Positions 58,401 through 63,369 of a stretch of 64,000 bases of DNA are shown in pieces. Each line of letters begins with the position of its first letter. The stretch's first letter is position 1. Source of the stretch: Lucinisca nassula (lineage: Eukaryota; Mollusca; Bivalvia; Lucinida; Lucinidae); NCBI GenBank assembly GCA_963580285.1, contig OY757015.1, positions 147,496,082 to 147,560,081 on the forward strand, in the 5' to 3' direction. Below the pieces are notes generated by a model. The model was not told the DNA's origin and ran no database searches. It saw only the letters and a list, made by a program, of their open reading frames with translations. Made by a program: the position numbers and the translations under genes.

Positions 58401-61400
58401 GTCTTGCACAATGAACGGCTTGTGCGATGAGGCATTGTCATGTAGCAATCTGACATTGGCCAAACCAGTTGCGGGTCTTCGTTCTTTGAAATATTTCTTC
58501 AATTTTCGAAGAACTTTATTCTTGTAAAACTTCGCATTTACAGATTTGCCTTTAGGCACAGCAACCTGAATAGCAGGGCCCTGATTTGAAAGGAATATGG
58601 CATACATTACCTTCTTGACACTCATGGTCCGCTTTGCAATGGTCTTTTGCAATACTTTGTTGCCCATATTTAGTTCTGAATCTTTCGTTTTGGCTCAAAA
58701 AAGTGAACCCATGTCTCGTCACCTGTGACGACATTAGCGAAAGACAGTACATTGTAATTTGGAAACTTTTAAAGCAACTTCTTGGCGCACTGAACGCGTG
58801 TCTTTTTCTGCTCATCTGTCAGCAGATGGGGAATCCATCTTGCACAGATCTTTCTCATTTTCAAATCCCGTTTCAGAATTGTATGAGCTGCTCCTAATCA
58901 GATGCCAACCATACTAGCTATTTGCCTAGTGGTGTATCGTGCATAGGTGGCAACTATTTCTTTCACTCTAGCAACCATCTTGGCAGATGTTGCTCTTTTC
59001 GGCCGACAATCATGTGGTGCATCTTCTGTTGAGCCCAGCCCACAGCCGAATTTCTTACACCAACGAATAACTGTCGGAAAAGACATTTCATTATGCCCAT
59101 AAACCAACATATTTCATCAAAAATATCTTTGCACCGTATACCAAGAATACAATGATTCTTAATATAGGACCGTATTTCAACGGCGTACTCTGACCTTCTT
59201 CCAGCCATGTTTTGTATTAGTATACAAGAGTAGACAGTGTTTATCGAACGATATACATGGCTAAAGTGCACGGATTTTAACAGGTTTGGTATCAATGTAT
59301 AGGTAAAATGTTTTTCAACGCTGTGATATTTATTTCCAGGTGATTTTCGCATTAGTGCATGAGAAAACATTCTACTTGCATTCATATTTGAACAGTCCTC
59401 GTAAACTAAGCACTATTGGGTATGGGGTTTACTCTTAAATGAAAGAATTTGCTCCTGAGGAGCAAATTCTTTCATTTAAGAGTAAACCCTCATTGCTAAG
59501 GGAGACAAAAACAGTTTTTGAAAGAATTGCATCCCCTGAAAATATGTCCATTCGGTTCAGTGTCAGTTTTGTGATCAAGGTATTACAGGTAGCCGGACAG
59601 CCAGGCAAACTGTGTGAACCCTAATCAGACTGTTCCTAGGGGAGCAGTCTGTTCTGGGTCCACACTATTTGCAACAATGACCTTTAAAGTAATCAGCAGA
59701 TATCAATTATTGTGATTGGCATCTTTACATGCTCTTCAAAGGTGGGCTACAAAGTAAACTTTGTTATCCCCCGCCGAAGGCGGAGGGATATAGTTTTGGC
59801 GTTGTCCGTCCGTCCGTCCGTACTTCCGTCCGTCCGTCACACTTTTTTGTCCGGAACCGTTTCTCAGCAACTATTGCATGGAATTAAATGAAACTTGAAA
59901 TAAATATGTATTATTATGCTGTGGTGATGCACGCGCAATTTTTTTTCGGAGTGACTTTTTACATCAAGAGTTATGGCCCCTTGAATGATTGAAATTATGG
60001 ATTTTTCGTCGTCTCACTTTGTCCGGAACCGTTTCTCAGCAACTATTGCATGGAATTAAATAAAATTTGAAATAAATATGTATTATTATGCTGCAGTGAT
60101 GCACGCGCAATTTGTTTTCGGATTGACTTTTTACATCCAGAGTTATGGCCCCTTAAATGATTGAAATTCTGGATTTTTTCGTCATCTCACTTTGTCCGGA
60201 ACTGTTTCTCAGCAACTATTGCATGGAATTAAATGAAATGTGAAATAAATATGTATTATTATGCTGCGGTGATGCACGCGCAATTTTTTTCTGGATTGAC
60301 TTTTTACATCCAGAGTTATGGCCCCTTAAATGATCGAAATTCTGGATTTTTCGTCGTCTCACTTTGTCCGGAACCGTTTCTCAGCAACTATTGCATGGAA
60401 TTAAATGAAACTTGAAATAAATATGTATTATTATGCCGTGGTGATGCACGCGCATTTTTTTTCCGGATTTACTTTTTACATCCAGAGTTATGGCCCCTTA
60501 AATGATTGTAATCCTGGATTTTTCGTCGTCTCACTTTTTTGTCGGGAACTGTTTCTCAGCAACTATTGCATGGAATTATATGAAACTTGAAATAAATATG
60601 TATTATTATGCTGTGGTGATGCACGCACAAATTTTTTTGGGATTGACTTTTTACACCCAGAGTTATGGCCCCTTAAATGATTAAAATTCTGGATTTTTCG
60701 TCGTCTCACTTTGTCTGGAACCGCTTCTCAGCAACTATTGCATGGAATAAAATGAAACTTGAAATAAATATGTATTATTATGCTGCAGTGATGCACGCGC
60801 AATTTTTTTTTCGGATTTACCTGGATTGACTTTTTTTATCCAGAGTTATTTCCCCTTAAATGATTGAAATTGAGGAATTTTGTCTATTCGGTGAATATAT
60901 CGGGTTTTTTTAATATTCACGAATTTTATTTTGGTATCCTTGAAACCACATAACAGGTAAATAAACCTCAACTTTGACAGACAAGTTAATCTCTACTGAT
61001 AATTAGGTCAGTAGGTCAGGGTACAGCCTCTCATCCAGGGAGTAAATGTTCAGCGGGGCCCTTCCTCATTGTCTCTAGTTTGCTTCTTAGAACCATCCTC
61101 AATTTTGGCCAGATATATTTTCTTGCCATTCTACACGAAAAACCCATTCGGCGGGGGATATCAATTCAACGAATTTGCTTGTTTGACTTGGATTTGAATT
61201 TGAATTGAATTTGACTTGGTGGATTTCTCATATTGCAAATACATTTTGCTAATATGGGTTTTGGCCAGAATTATTCACAAAAAGTGTAGATCTAGATAAG
61301 AAGGCTTATAGTGAGCTGTCTCATATCTGGATCTACACTGTTTGCATAAGTATCTGTATCAGTCTACAAGGTTGAAAGAATTAAGGGGAATGGGAACACC

Positions 61401-63187
61401 TGGCAGATTTTTCTGCCATTTTTCAAAGGGAGAAAACTTTCAAGACTTCCTATTCGCTTTTCTACAAGCCCTGTCCCACTGAAAAAGGGGTCAACTCTTA
61501 AAGGAAAGAATTTGCTCCTGAGGAGCAAATTCTTTCCTTTAAGAGTTGACCCCTATTGACATGGGAGACAAAAATACTTTTGCAGAAGTTGCCTCCCCTA
61601 AAAATGTTCCCATTCCCCTTAACAATAAAGGACCTGAGCAAATTTATTGTACCGTGTATACCTGTATGAGCAGCGACTAATCAGATTGTCTTCATACATG
61701 CATGCAGCCAAGACTCTGGTCAGCCTCATCTTTGCAGTTTTGACCTTTGACCCAAAAGTTTTTCTGCAAACATGAGAGGTTGTTTTCTGACTAAGTGGGT
61801 ACAGGGACTGAAAGGCCGACCTCAGTAGCTCAGTTGGATGCACGTCTTGACTGGTGATCAGGGGGATACCTGACTACGGGTACTGGCAACATTCTTTTGT
61901 TGAGGCAATCTTTTCTGCCGTCATTTTTTCCCCTCCACTGATTTAAGAAGAGCAGACGTCATTTTCTGGCAAAAGAATGTGCACCTTACGGTACTGATTA
62001 GCCACTTACGTATGCGCCTGTGCAGGAAAAGTGTGGTTAGGTAAACTTACCTGCTCAATATGACCTTGATATTTTCAACTGAGCTGTTAAACTTCAGACA
62101 AACAAAACGTAGGCTGGATGCACTTGTTCAAAAACATATTTCTCTTGATCAGTCTCCCAGTATCATAGACCATCCATATGTAGTGCACAGCTAAATCATT
62201 GTTCAACAGGATGTTTGGATTCTTGCTTGGTACAAATCTCCAAAGATACATTTTTGGTTGATTGCCAACTGATCCAAAGTTATTAAGCACAGAACCTCTT
62301 CAGTGCCGATGTCCACATGACTATCATGATTCGTAGGAAATCTAGGTAACGGTTATTTATAGAAATAGCTCTGTTATTCTTATTGCTGTGAGGTCAGTGT
62401 TTTTAAGAGGGTTATCTAGCGCATATGGACTGGATTCACATGTTGGATTGGCAAATGGATCATATGCAGCAGAAGGTGGCATCTGATCAGGTCTACACTG
62501 TTTGCTTACAGTACAAGAATTAAGAATCAGATGTTGCAGCATCTGAACAGGGTCTACGATGTCGGCACGGGAACCTAAGGGTTAAACTGTCTGTGTCACT
62601 GTTCAGTATTATTTTTGCAGCCTACACTAAGAGACAGTTGACCCACAAGTGCTGTTGGTGCCTTGATTTCTTTTGCCACACATAGCTGATAATACATCAG
62701 CCCCGCCAAGCGAATTTGTGTCTTCGAGCATTCCGTCATGACAAATTTTAACTGCGCATGCCCAGCCATTCAGAGGTGCCAGGGATATGGCTTTCTGTCT
62801 GAAGGTTCTTCTTGATTCACTGCTTGTATGAGCGAGCAGCGAAGGTTCTGGCGAGACTGCGCGGATGCGCAGGCTCGCCTGAACCTTCGCTGCTCGCATA
62901 GGCGATAAGTACCAAAATCGCTTGACGGGGCCCACATAGCTCTTTCTTTACTTCAGATATGGAGGTAGCAAAAGTTGGTGGGCCGGTCTACAGGATAGGT
63001 GTAGGGGGTGGGGCTGCTTCCTCAGTCCAGGTACAGGGGGACAACAAGTCTGAGCTGGACTTCGGGGCTGTACAGCGAGGGGACGCTGAGATGGAGCAGA
63101 AGCTGAACAGGCTGATCAGGGCCTGTGTTGAGATGGGGAACAAGAACCCGATAGCCAGTATACATGATCAAGGGGCTGGAGGCAATG
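34282..63187 (+). CDS. PFAS: Phosphoribosylformylglycinamidine synthase (partial, 5' nine coding exons)
   Basis: FGAM synthase, a cytosolic enzyme of de novo purine synthesis, converts FGAR, glutamine and ATP to FGAM, glutamate, ADP and phosphate. Nine exons (listed separately) splice into 523 complete codons plus one base with no stop. All visible introns are GT-AG and all have phase 1 or 2. Landmarks in the product: ATELCY near residue 37, LNFSTP (93-98), SEHCRHWF (227-234), FTAETHNFP (307-315, with the conserved His of the PurL/AIRS family at 312), GATTGTGGRIRD in exon 7, NGASDYGNKFGEP in exon 8, HDQGAGGNG at the end. These cover the N-terminal, linker and first AIRS regions. Animal enzymes are about 1,340 residues, so some 60 percent, including the second synthetase half and glutaminase, lies beyond the right edge. 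Start: the ATG at 34282, six bases after a splice acceptor, implying an upstream 5' UTR exon I could not place. Confidence 0.97.
34528..34601. repeat. AAACAGTG hairpin, standalone
   Basis: CAAACAGTGCAGACCCTG...CAGGGTCTACACTGTTTGCC around GCTCCTGAAGGAGC, in PFAS intron 1. Same hairpin module as in the TTAA MITEs but without their termini. Confidence 0.85.
34988..35146 (-). mobile_element. TTAA MITE family 1, half copy
   Basis: Has the half from AGAAGCCATATGATCAG through AGAAATGGGTGTGG to AGTATAAGGGTTAA. The other end is missing. Confidence 0.75.
35271..35332. repeat. Hairpin-C MITE copy
   Basis: Arms ATGTTGTGGGTACCCATTAG and complement around GCCTCACCGAGCCGC, intron 1. A half copy lies at 34918-34985. 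Confidence 0.85.
35689..35821 (+). CDS. PFAS: PFAS coding exon 2
   Basis: Residues 48-91. Acceptor TGTTTCAG, donor AG|GTAACG, ends in phase 2. Ends in VEIGPR, conserved in animal PFAS. Confidence 0.95.
35860..36026 (-). repeat. SINE family A, full copy with tRNA-like head
   Basis: Read on the minus strand: AAGCCTGCGTGGTGTAGTGG (A box TGGTGTAGTGG), B box GGATCGACCC, body with TCTTTAAACCGTGGTCCC and GACCTTAGCTGTTGGTGAG, then the tail. About 165 bp in intron 2. Pol III-type promoter boxes are intact. Confidence 0.85.
36368..36572 (+). mobile_element. TTAA MITE family 1, copy 3
   Basis: TTAA at 36364-36367 and 36573-36576. Termini CCCAGATCCTGCTG and CAGCAGAATAAGGG, central AAACAGTGTAGATCC hairpin. 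It sits inside the ACTCTTAAAGGAAAGAATTT sequence of hairpin family D. Confidence 0.88.
36643..36938 (+). CDS. PFAS: PFAS coding exon 3
   Basis: Residues 92-190. A TTTTTTTTTCAG acceptor precedes. Begins LNFSTPLSTN and ends near EKANRELG at a G|GTAGGA donor, phase 1. Completes the N-terminal domain and starts the linker. Confidence 0.96.
36957..37285. mobile_element. Possible pogo/Tigger-type MITE
   Basis: Begins CAGTCAACCCTCCTTATACC and ends with AGTGTCATTATGATGAGAG and CTCTGTA. Inner sequences TTATAACGAAAAAACTC and CCTAATAACGACAAAC are similar in reverse. Starts 19 bp after exon 3. Borders unproven. Confidence 0.5.
37530..38625 (+). mobile_element. HINE H9 (TGCACGACCTGC type)
   Basis: 5' TGCACGACCTGC, hairpin GACCGACTGAAGTCGGT, GTCTGTCAGTCTGTCTGTCC. 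The core has two long units (37630 and 37940) with TTGGAATATTTAAACAATTT and CCTCGCCGAGGCGAAAAATG. The 3' end is GCGGGTCGTGCA (complement of the 5' end, one mismatch), hairpin GTGCACTTCAGCTGAAGCAC and terminus TGGTT. Intron 3. Confidence 0.8.
38715..38960. repeat. Inverted-repeat sequence, unassigned
   Basis: CATAATGGAATTGGC/GGAATTGCC-like arms near 38778-38830 and a GATCAGCCTGTGCATTCATG / CAGTCTGATCAG hairpin near 38883-38915 with a relative at 51320-51360. A half hairpin-C lies at 38632-38700. Confidence 0.45.
39250..39321. repeat. AAACAGTG hairpin, standalone
   Basis: GGCAAACAGTGTAGACCCTG and GGACCTGCACTGTTTGC; the centre has diverged. Confidence 0.8.
39838..40140 (-). repeat. Repeat family B copy with (AACC)n tail
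   Basis: Runs from CCCGCCCATAGGGGTTTG to GGGGACGTTAAACC and ends CAAACCAACCAACCAACC. Intron 3. Confidence 0.85.
40225..40615 (-). pseudogene. LINE C-terminal fragment
   Basis: The minus strand reads, with breaks, a tail common in animal LINE ORF2: Leu-Val-Arg-Leu-Gly-Ile-Asp-Asp-Leu-Asp-Leu-Ile (near 40500-40460), MTWKQLTETDCRQLKLS (near 40370-40320), then SAIDPHDRHT, a stop, RSGVRSAM. At least one frameshift and two stops. A different LINE group from the jockey-like copies. Intron 3. Confidence 0.75.
40828..40902. repeat. AAACAGTG hairpin, standalone
   Basis: GCAAACAGTGTAGACCCAGA...GGGTCTCCACTGTTTGC around GCTGCATTCTGCGGC. Confidence 0.82.
41027..41135 (+). CDS. PFAS: PFAS coding exon 4
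   Basis: Residues 191-226. Acceptor TTGCAG, donor AG|GTACAG, phase 2. Contains DDWDLDFYTKLFQEK and FDLAQSN, the linker region. Too short to show as a long open frame. Confidence 0.95.
41169..41722. mobile_element. MITE family E, interrupted by family B
   Basis: Termini CCAGTTGTTCGAAACTAAC and the complementary CTTTGAACAACTGG. The interior holds the hairpin GTGAGCAGCTTTTGC/GCAAAAGCTGCTCAC (41547-41590). A family B copy (about 41192-41476) is inserted near the left end. Confidence 0.8.
41192..41476 (+). repeat. Repeat family B copy
   Basis: Starts TTTTGTTTGATTTGAGG and ends GATGGGTGGGGGCT, inside MITE E. Confidence 0.8.
41778..41846. repeat. AAACAGTG hairpin, standalone
   Basis: GTCAACAGTGCAGACCCAGA and GGGCCTTCACTGTTTGC. 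Imperfect arms. Confidence 0.75.
42357..42577 (+). mobile_element. TTAA MITE family 2, intact copy
   Basis: TTAA on both sides (42353-42356, 42578-42581), termini CCCTTTTTGTACCAAATGG and TGGTACTAAATGGG, central hairpin AAACAGTGGAGGCCCTG...GGGCCTCCACTGTTTGCC around GCCGCGTTCTGCGGC. Intron 4. Confidence 0.88.
42582..43395. other. No gene recognised
   Basis: Part of PFAS intron 4 with no exon-like conserved reading frame and no repeat that I can match. Confidence 0.5.
43400..43680 (+). repeat. SINE family F copy
   Basis: A degraded tRNA-like head (TAGCTGTGTCTGATGCACATC) is followed by GATTCAAGAAGGGCAGTTGT, CTGGCAAAATTCTGTGCAG, CCCAGGAAAAGTGTAG and GTGATGACTGGGCC. Its TTAA tail is interrupted by a MITE; the CTCCAAACAAAC remainder is at 43890. 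Confidence 0.8.
43681..43885 (-). mobile_element. TTAA MITE family 1, copy 4
   Basis: TTAA at 43677-43680 and 43886-43889. Central hairpin GCAAACAGTGTAGATCC. Inserted in the 3' end of a SINE F, 29 bp before exon 5. Confidence 0.88.
43915..44055 (+). CDS. PFAS: PFAS coding exon 5
   Basis: Residues 227-273. Acceptor TTTTTGCAG, donor AG|GTAAGA, phase 2. Carries SEHCRHWFF, a hallmark of the FGAR amidotransferase linker, and MIMATQDHTNNNN. Confidence 0.96.
44370..47106 (+). mobile_element. HINE H10 (AGCTCACCTGAGCC type), no 3' end
   Basis: 5' TTAGCTCACCTGAGCCGAAG hairpin, then CCGTCGTCCGTCG tracts. A long core of about 13-15 units of 160-180 bp with TTCAGATCAGCTTCAAACTTGC, CATAAAATCTCGGTTAAG and CGGAGTTACGTGACC follows. 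Expected GGTGAGC and the 3' hairpin are absent before the next 5' end at 47107. The many repeated open frames on both strands are core artefacts. Intron 5. Confidence 0.85.
47107..47714 (+). mobile_element. HINE H11 (AGCTCACCTGAGCC type)
   Basis: 5' TTAGCTCAACTGAGCC, GTCGTCTGTCGTCCGTCC. Core of two roughly 155-bp units (ATTTCTCAGGAACTATA at 47376 and 47543). The 3' end is TCAGGTGAGCGG, hairpin AGGCTCATTGAGCCT and terminus CTTGTT. It follows H10 directly. Confidence 0.88.
47925..48062 (+). repeat. Repeat family B fragment
   Basis: GGGTTTATATGTAGGGTTGG through GGGCAGGCTTAGAATCTC to GAAGCATCATGCAACCCA. Confidence 0.7.
48247..48315. repeat. Hairpin-C MITE copy
   Basis: Arms ACATAGGTTGTGGGTGCTCG and complement around GCCTCATTGAGGC, intron 5. 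Confidence 0.9.
48316..48975. other. No gene recognised
   Basis: AT-rich intron 5 sequence. No recurring element was identified apart from short A/T runs. Confidence 0.5.
48986..49924 (+). mobile_element. TTAA MITE family 1, copy 5, expanded by an internal tandem array
   Basis: TTAA at 48982-48985 and 49925-49928. The left half is normal. The right half (TCAGAAGCC...CAGCAAGATAAGG) is repeated 11 times, making the element about 940 bp instead of about 205 bp. Intron 5. Confidence 0.93.
49121..49924 (+). repeat. 74/72-bp tandem array with higher-order pattern
   Basis: Unit starts at 49121, 49195, 49269, 49341, 49415, 49489, 49561, 49635, 49709, 49783 and 49855. The 72-bp units lack GT in CACTGTTTGC and carry CATGAAC instead of CGTGAAC or TGTGAAC. 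The spacing 74-74-72 repeats twice, then 74-74-74-72. Confidence 0.95.
49955..50043 (+). repeat. SINE family A, left part of an interrupted copy
   Basis: TGGGTTTGATCACAGGCTTC and TCTTTAAACCGAGGTCCCAT. Continues at 50350 (CTCCATATGACCTTAGCTG) after a family B insertion. Confidence 0.8.
50044..50349 (-). repeat. Repeat family B copy with (AACC)n tail
   Basis: GCCCCTGCCCCTCGAGGC through CGCAGAGCTGAAACCGATCG to GACGTTAAACCTC and CAACCAACCAACCAACC. Flanking TCCCCATAT and TCTCCATAT suggest a target duplication of about 9 bp. Confidence 0.85.
50622..50749 (+). CDS. PFAS: PFAS coding exon 6
   Basis: Residues 274-316. Acceptor ATTTTCAG, donor G|GTAATA, phase 1. Ends with FTAETHNFPT, the start of the first AIRS ATP-binding region. 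Confidence 0.96.
50911..51145 (+). mobile_element. HINE H12 (ATCCCCACGTTTT type), minimal copy
   Basis: Only about 235 bp: 5' TATCCCCACGTTTTTTGAAG hairpin, GTCCGTCCGTCTGTCCG, almost no core, 3' AAAACGTGGGGATTTGCG (13-bp complement), palindrome GATGGCGCGCCATC and terminus CGATCTAGTT. Intron 6. Confidence 0.92.
51165..51237. repeat. Hairpin-C MITE copy
   Basis: AGACATAGGTTGTGGGTACT arm and complement around GCCTCAGTGAGGC, preceded by TTATTTCTGCTCT as in other copies. Confidence 0.92.
51240..52030. other. No gene recognised
   Basis: Intron 6 sequence. GCTGAGCAG with TGTGTCTA near 51441-51470 recurs at 48110-48135, so some of it is repeat-derived. No coding stretch is seen. Confidence 0.45.
52033..53490 (+). 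mobile_element. HINE H13 (ATGCCNNCG type)
   Basis: 5' TTATGCCACCGCATCG, GATGCCGGGGGCATATAG. The core of seven or eight 150-190-bp units has CTCAAGGTCAAGGTCACAGA and TTTGGTATGATGATAGATA. The 3' end is GGCGGGGGCATC, hairpin TGTGTCGTCTGGACACA and terminus TTCTAGTT. Intron 6. Confidence 0.87.
53735..53935 (+). repeat. About 100-bp direct duplication
   Basis: AATATGGAATTGCAATGTCT and GCAACAGTATGTGCAGTGT occur twice, about 106 bp apart. The unit includes a piece of SINE F. Confidence 0.85.
54062..54130. repeat. AAACAGTG hairpin, standalone
   Basis: GGCAGACAGTGCAGACCGAG and GATCTGGGTTTGCACTGTTTG around CTGCTCCTTAGCTGCAG; ends about 60 bp before exon 7. Confidence 0.8.
54192..54320 (+). CDS. PFAS: PFAS coding exon 7
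   Basis: Residues 317-359. Acceptor GTTGCAG, donor G|GTTAGT, phase 1. Carries PGATTGTGGRIRDVQS and VAGTAGY, glycine-rich AIRS motifs. Confidence 0.97.
54385..54730. mobile_element. pogo-like MITE with hairpin-C inside
   Basis: TA on both sides (54383-54384, 54731-54732). Termini CAGTCGACCTTCAATGGCTC and, inverted, CAGTCGAACCTCGATGGCTC. Such CAGTCGA ends and TA targets are typical of pogo/Tigger-type elements. A hairpin-C copy (54522-54592) sits in the middle. Intron 7. Confidence 0.88.
54733..55010 (+). repeat. SINE family F copy
   Basis: Head TGGTTAGCTCAGATGCACAT (A-box-like), then GATTCAAGAGGGGTAGTTGT, ACCCAGGAAAAGTATTG and GTGTTGACTGGGC, with an A-rich end. Confidence 0.8.
55368..55990 (+). 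mobile_element. HINE H14, 5' end and core only
   Basis: 5' TTATGGCCCCGCCACGAAG with hairpin to GGGGCATTTAATTTTGCCC, TATGTATGTCTGTATGTC. Core of three or four units with AACTTGCAACACA and TTCAGACATGCATTG. No GGCGGGGCCAT-like 3' end is seen. Intron 7. Confidence 0.65.
55995..56155 (+). mobile_element. MITE family E, partial
   Basis: Hairpin GTGAGCAGCTTTTGC...GCTCAC (56011-56046) and the right terminus CTTTGAACAACTGG. Confidence 0.7.
56195..56335 (+). repeat. SINE family F, 3' fragment
   Basis: AAAGAATGTGGACTGTACTG and GGTGTTGACTGGGCC. Confidence 0.7.
56429..56613. mobile_element. MITE family E, complete copy
   Basis: CCAGTTGTTCAAAACTAACG at the left and CTTTGAACAACTGG at the right, about 185 bp. 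Lacks the GTGAGCAGC hairpin. Intron 7. Confidence 0.82.
56800..56885. repeat. Inverted repeat
   Basis: AACTCTGACAAATCACTCAC (56807-56826) and TTTGTGAGTGATTTGCCGGA (56851-56870) are largely complementary. No family members are seen elsewhere. Confidence 0.65.
57282..57486 (-). mobile_element. TTAA MITE family 1, copy 6
   Basis: TTAA at 57278-57281 and 57487-57490. Termini CCCTTATCTTGCTG and CAGCAAGAGAAAGG. It ends 57 bp upstream of exon 8. Confidence 0.9.
57544..57804 (+). CDS. PFAS: PFAS coding exon 8
   Basis: Residues 360-446. Acceptor ATTTTAG; the donor G|GTTTGT is weak but keeps the frame, phase 1. Contains NGASDYGNKFGEP, GFARSYG and KPIMFSGGIGQ. Confidence 0.97.
58068..59401 (-). mobile_element. 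mariner-type element, inactive
   Basis: 1,334 bp flanked by TA (58066-58067, 59402-59403). Inverted termini CGAGGACTGTTCAAATATGA are nearly identical at both ends. The transposase is on the minus strand. Visible parts: N-terminal RRSEYAVEIRSYIK (near 59200), helix-turn-helix region FPTVIRWCKKFGCG (about 59078-59037), the first-Asp block VTGDETWVHFFEP (about 58735-58697), the second-Asp block LLHDNASSHKP (about 58455-58423), then the third-Asp block in a shifted frame near 58353. Frame breaks and a stop after the first Asp block show that it is dead. Order and spacing fit mariner DD34D. Located in PFAS intron 8, antisense to the gene. Confidence 0.92.
59425..59489. repeat. Perfect palindrome, hairpin family D
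   Basis: 32-bp arms, GGGTTTACTCTTAAATGAAA inward to GCTCCT, with a single-base centre. No mismatch. Intron 8. Confidence 0.95.
59603..59672. repeat. AAACAGTG-type hairpin, diverged
   Basis: GCAAACTGTGTGAACCCTAA and GTTCTGGGTCCACACTATTTGC around GTTCCTAGGGGAGCAG. Confidence 0.75.
59765..61182 (+). mobile_element. HINE H15 (TATCCCCCGCCG type)
   Basis: 5' TATCCCCCGCCGAAGGCGG hairpin, GTCCGTCCGTCCGTAC. Core of six roughly 172-bp units with CGTTTCTCAGCAACTATTGC, ATGTATTATTATGCTG and AGAGTTATGGCCCCTT. The 3' end is CGGCGGGGGATA (complement of the 5' end), hairpin AATTCAACGAATT and terminus GCTTGTT. Intron 8. Confidence 0.9.
61277..61336. repeat. AAACAGTG-type hairpin, diverged
   Basis: AAAAGTGTAGATCTAGATAA and ATCTGGATCTACACTGTTTG around a TATAGTGAGC loop. 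Confidence 0.75.
61486..61554. repeat. Perfect palindrome, hairpin family D
   Basis: 34-bp arms AGGGGTCAACTCTTAAAGG inward to GCTCCT with a single-base centre. No mismatch. Flanks (GGGAGACAAAAA downstream) match those of the copy at 59425. Confidence 0.95.
61816..62100 (+). repeat. SINE family F copy, best head
   Basis: GACCTCAGTAGCTCAGTTGG has a good A box (TAGCTCAGTTGG). The B box is degraded. Body: GATTTAAGAAGAGCAGACGT, TTCTGGCAAAAGAATGTGC, GCAGGAAAAGTGTGG, with GCTGTTAAACTTCAGAC at the end. Confidence 0.82.
62690..62935. mobile_element. Candidate palindromic MITE
   Basis: GCCCCGCCAAGCGA (62699-62712) and TCGCTTGACGGGGC (62919-62932) are inverted ends. Inside, 62829-62901 is a strong hairpin with GAGCAGCGAAGGTTC/GAACCTTCGCTGCTC arms and TGCGCGGATGCGCA centre. 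Ends about 24 bp before exon 9. Confidence 0.65.
62957..63187 (+). CDS. PFAS: PFAS coding exon 9 (last in window)
   Basis: Residues 447-523. Acceptor CTTCAG, donor G|GTGAGA, phase 1. Contains KVGGPVYRIGVGGGAASS, LDFGAVQRGD and HDQGAGGNG. The next exon is outside the window. Confidence 0.97.
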
Positions 63188-63369
63188 GTGAGAAGTTCCA
63201 GAAGAAGTCACATTGGCCAGGACACAGGAAAAGGGGGTCTTTAAGCGTGTTGGCTCAGTGAAGTGTCAGTTCAGCCTGTACACATTTAGAAAACCCGCTT
63301 ATACAAATGCACTGTAAATTTTACTGCCGAAAACACGAAAATTGTACGGTGAAAAATTGAGATATTTTT

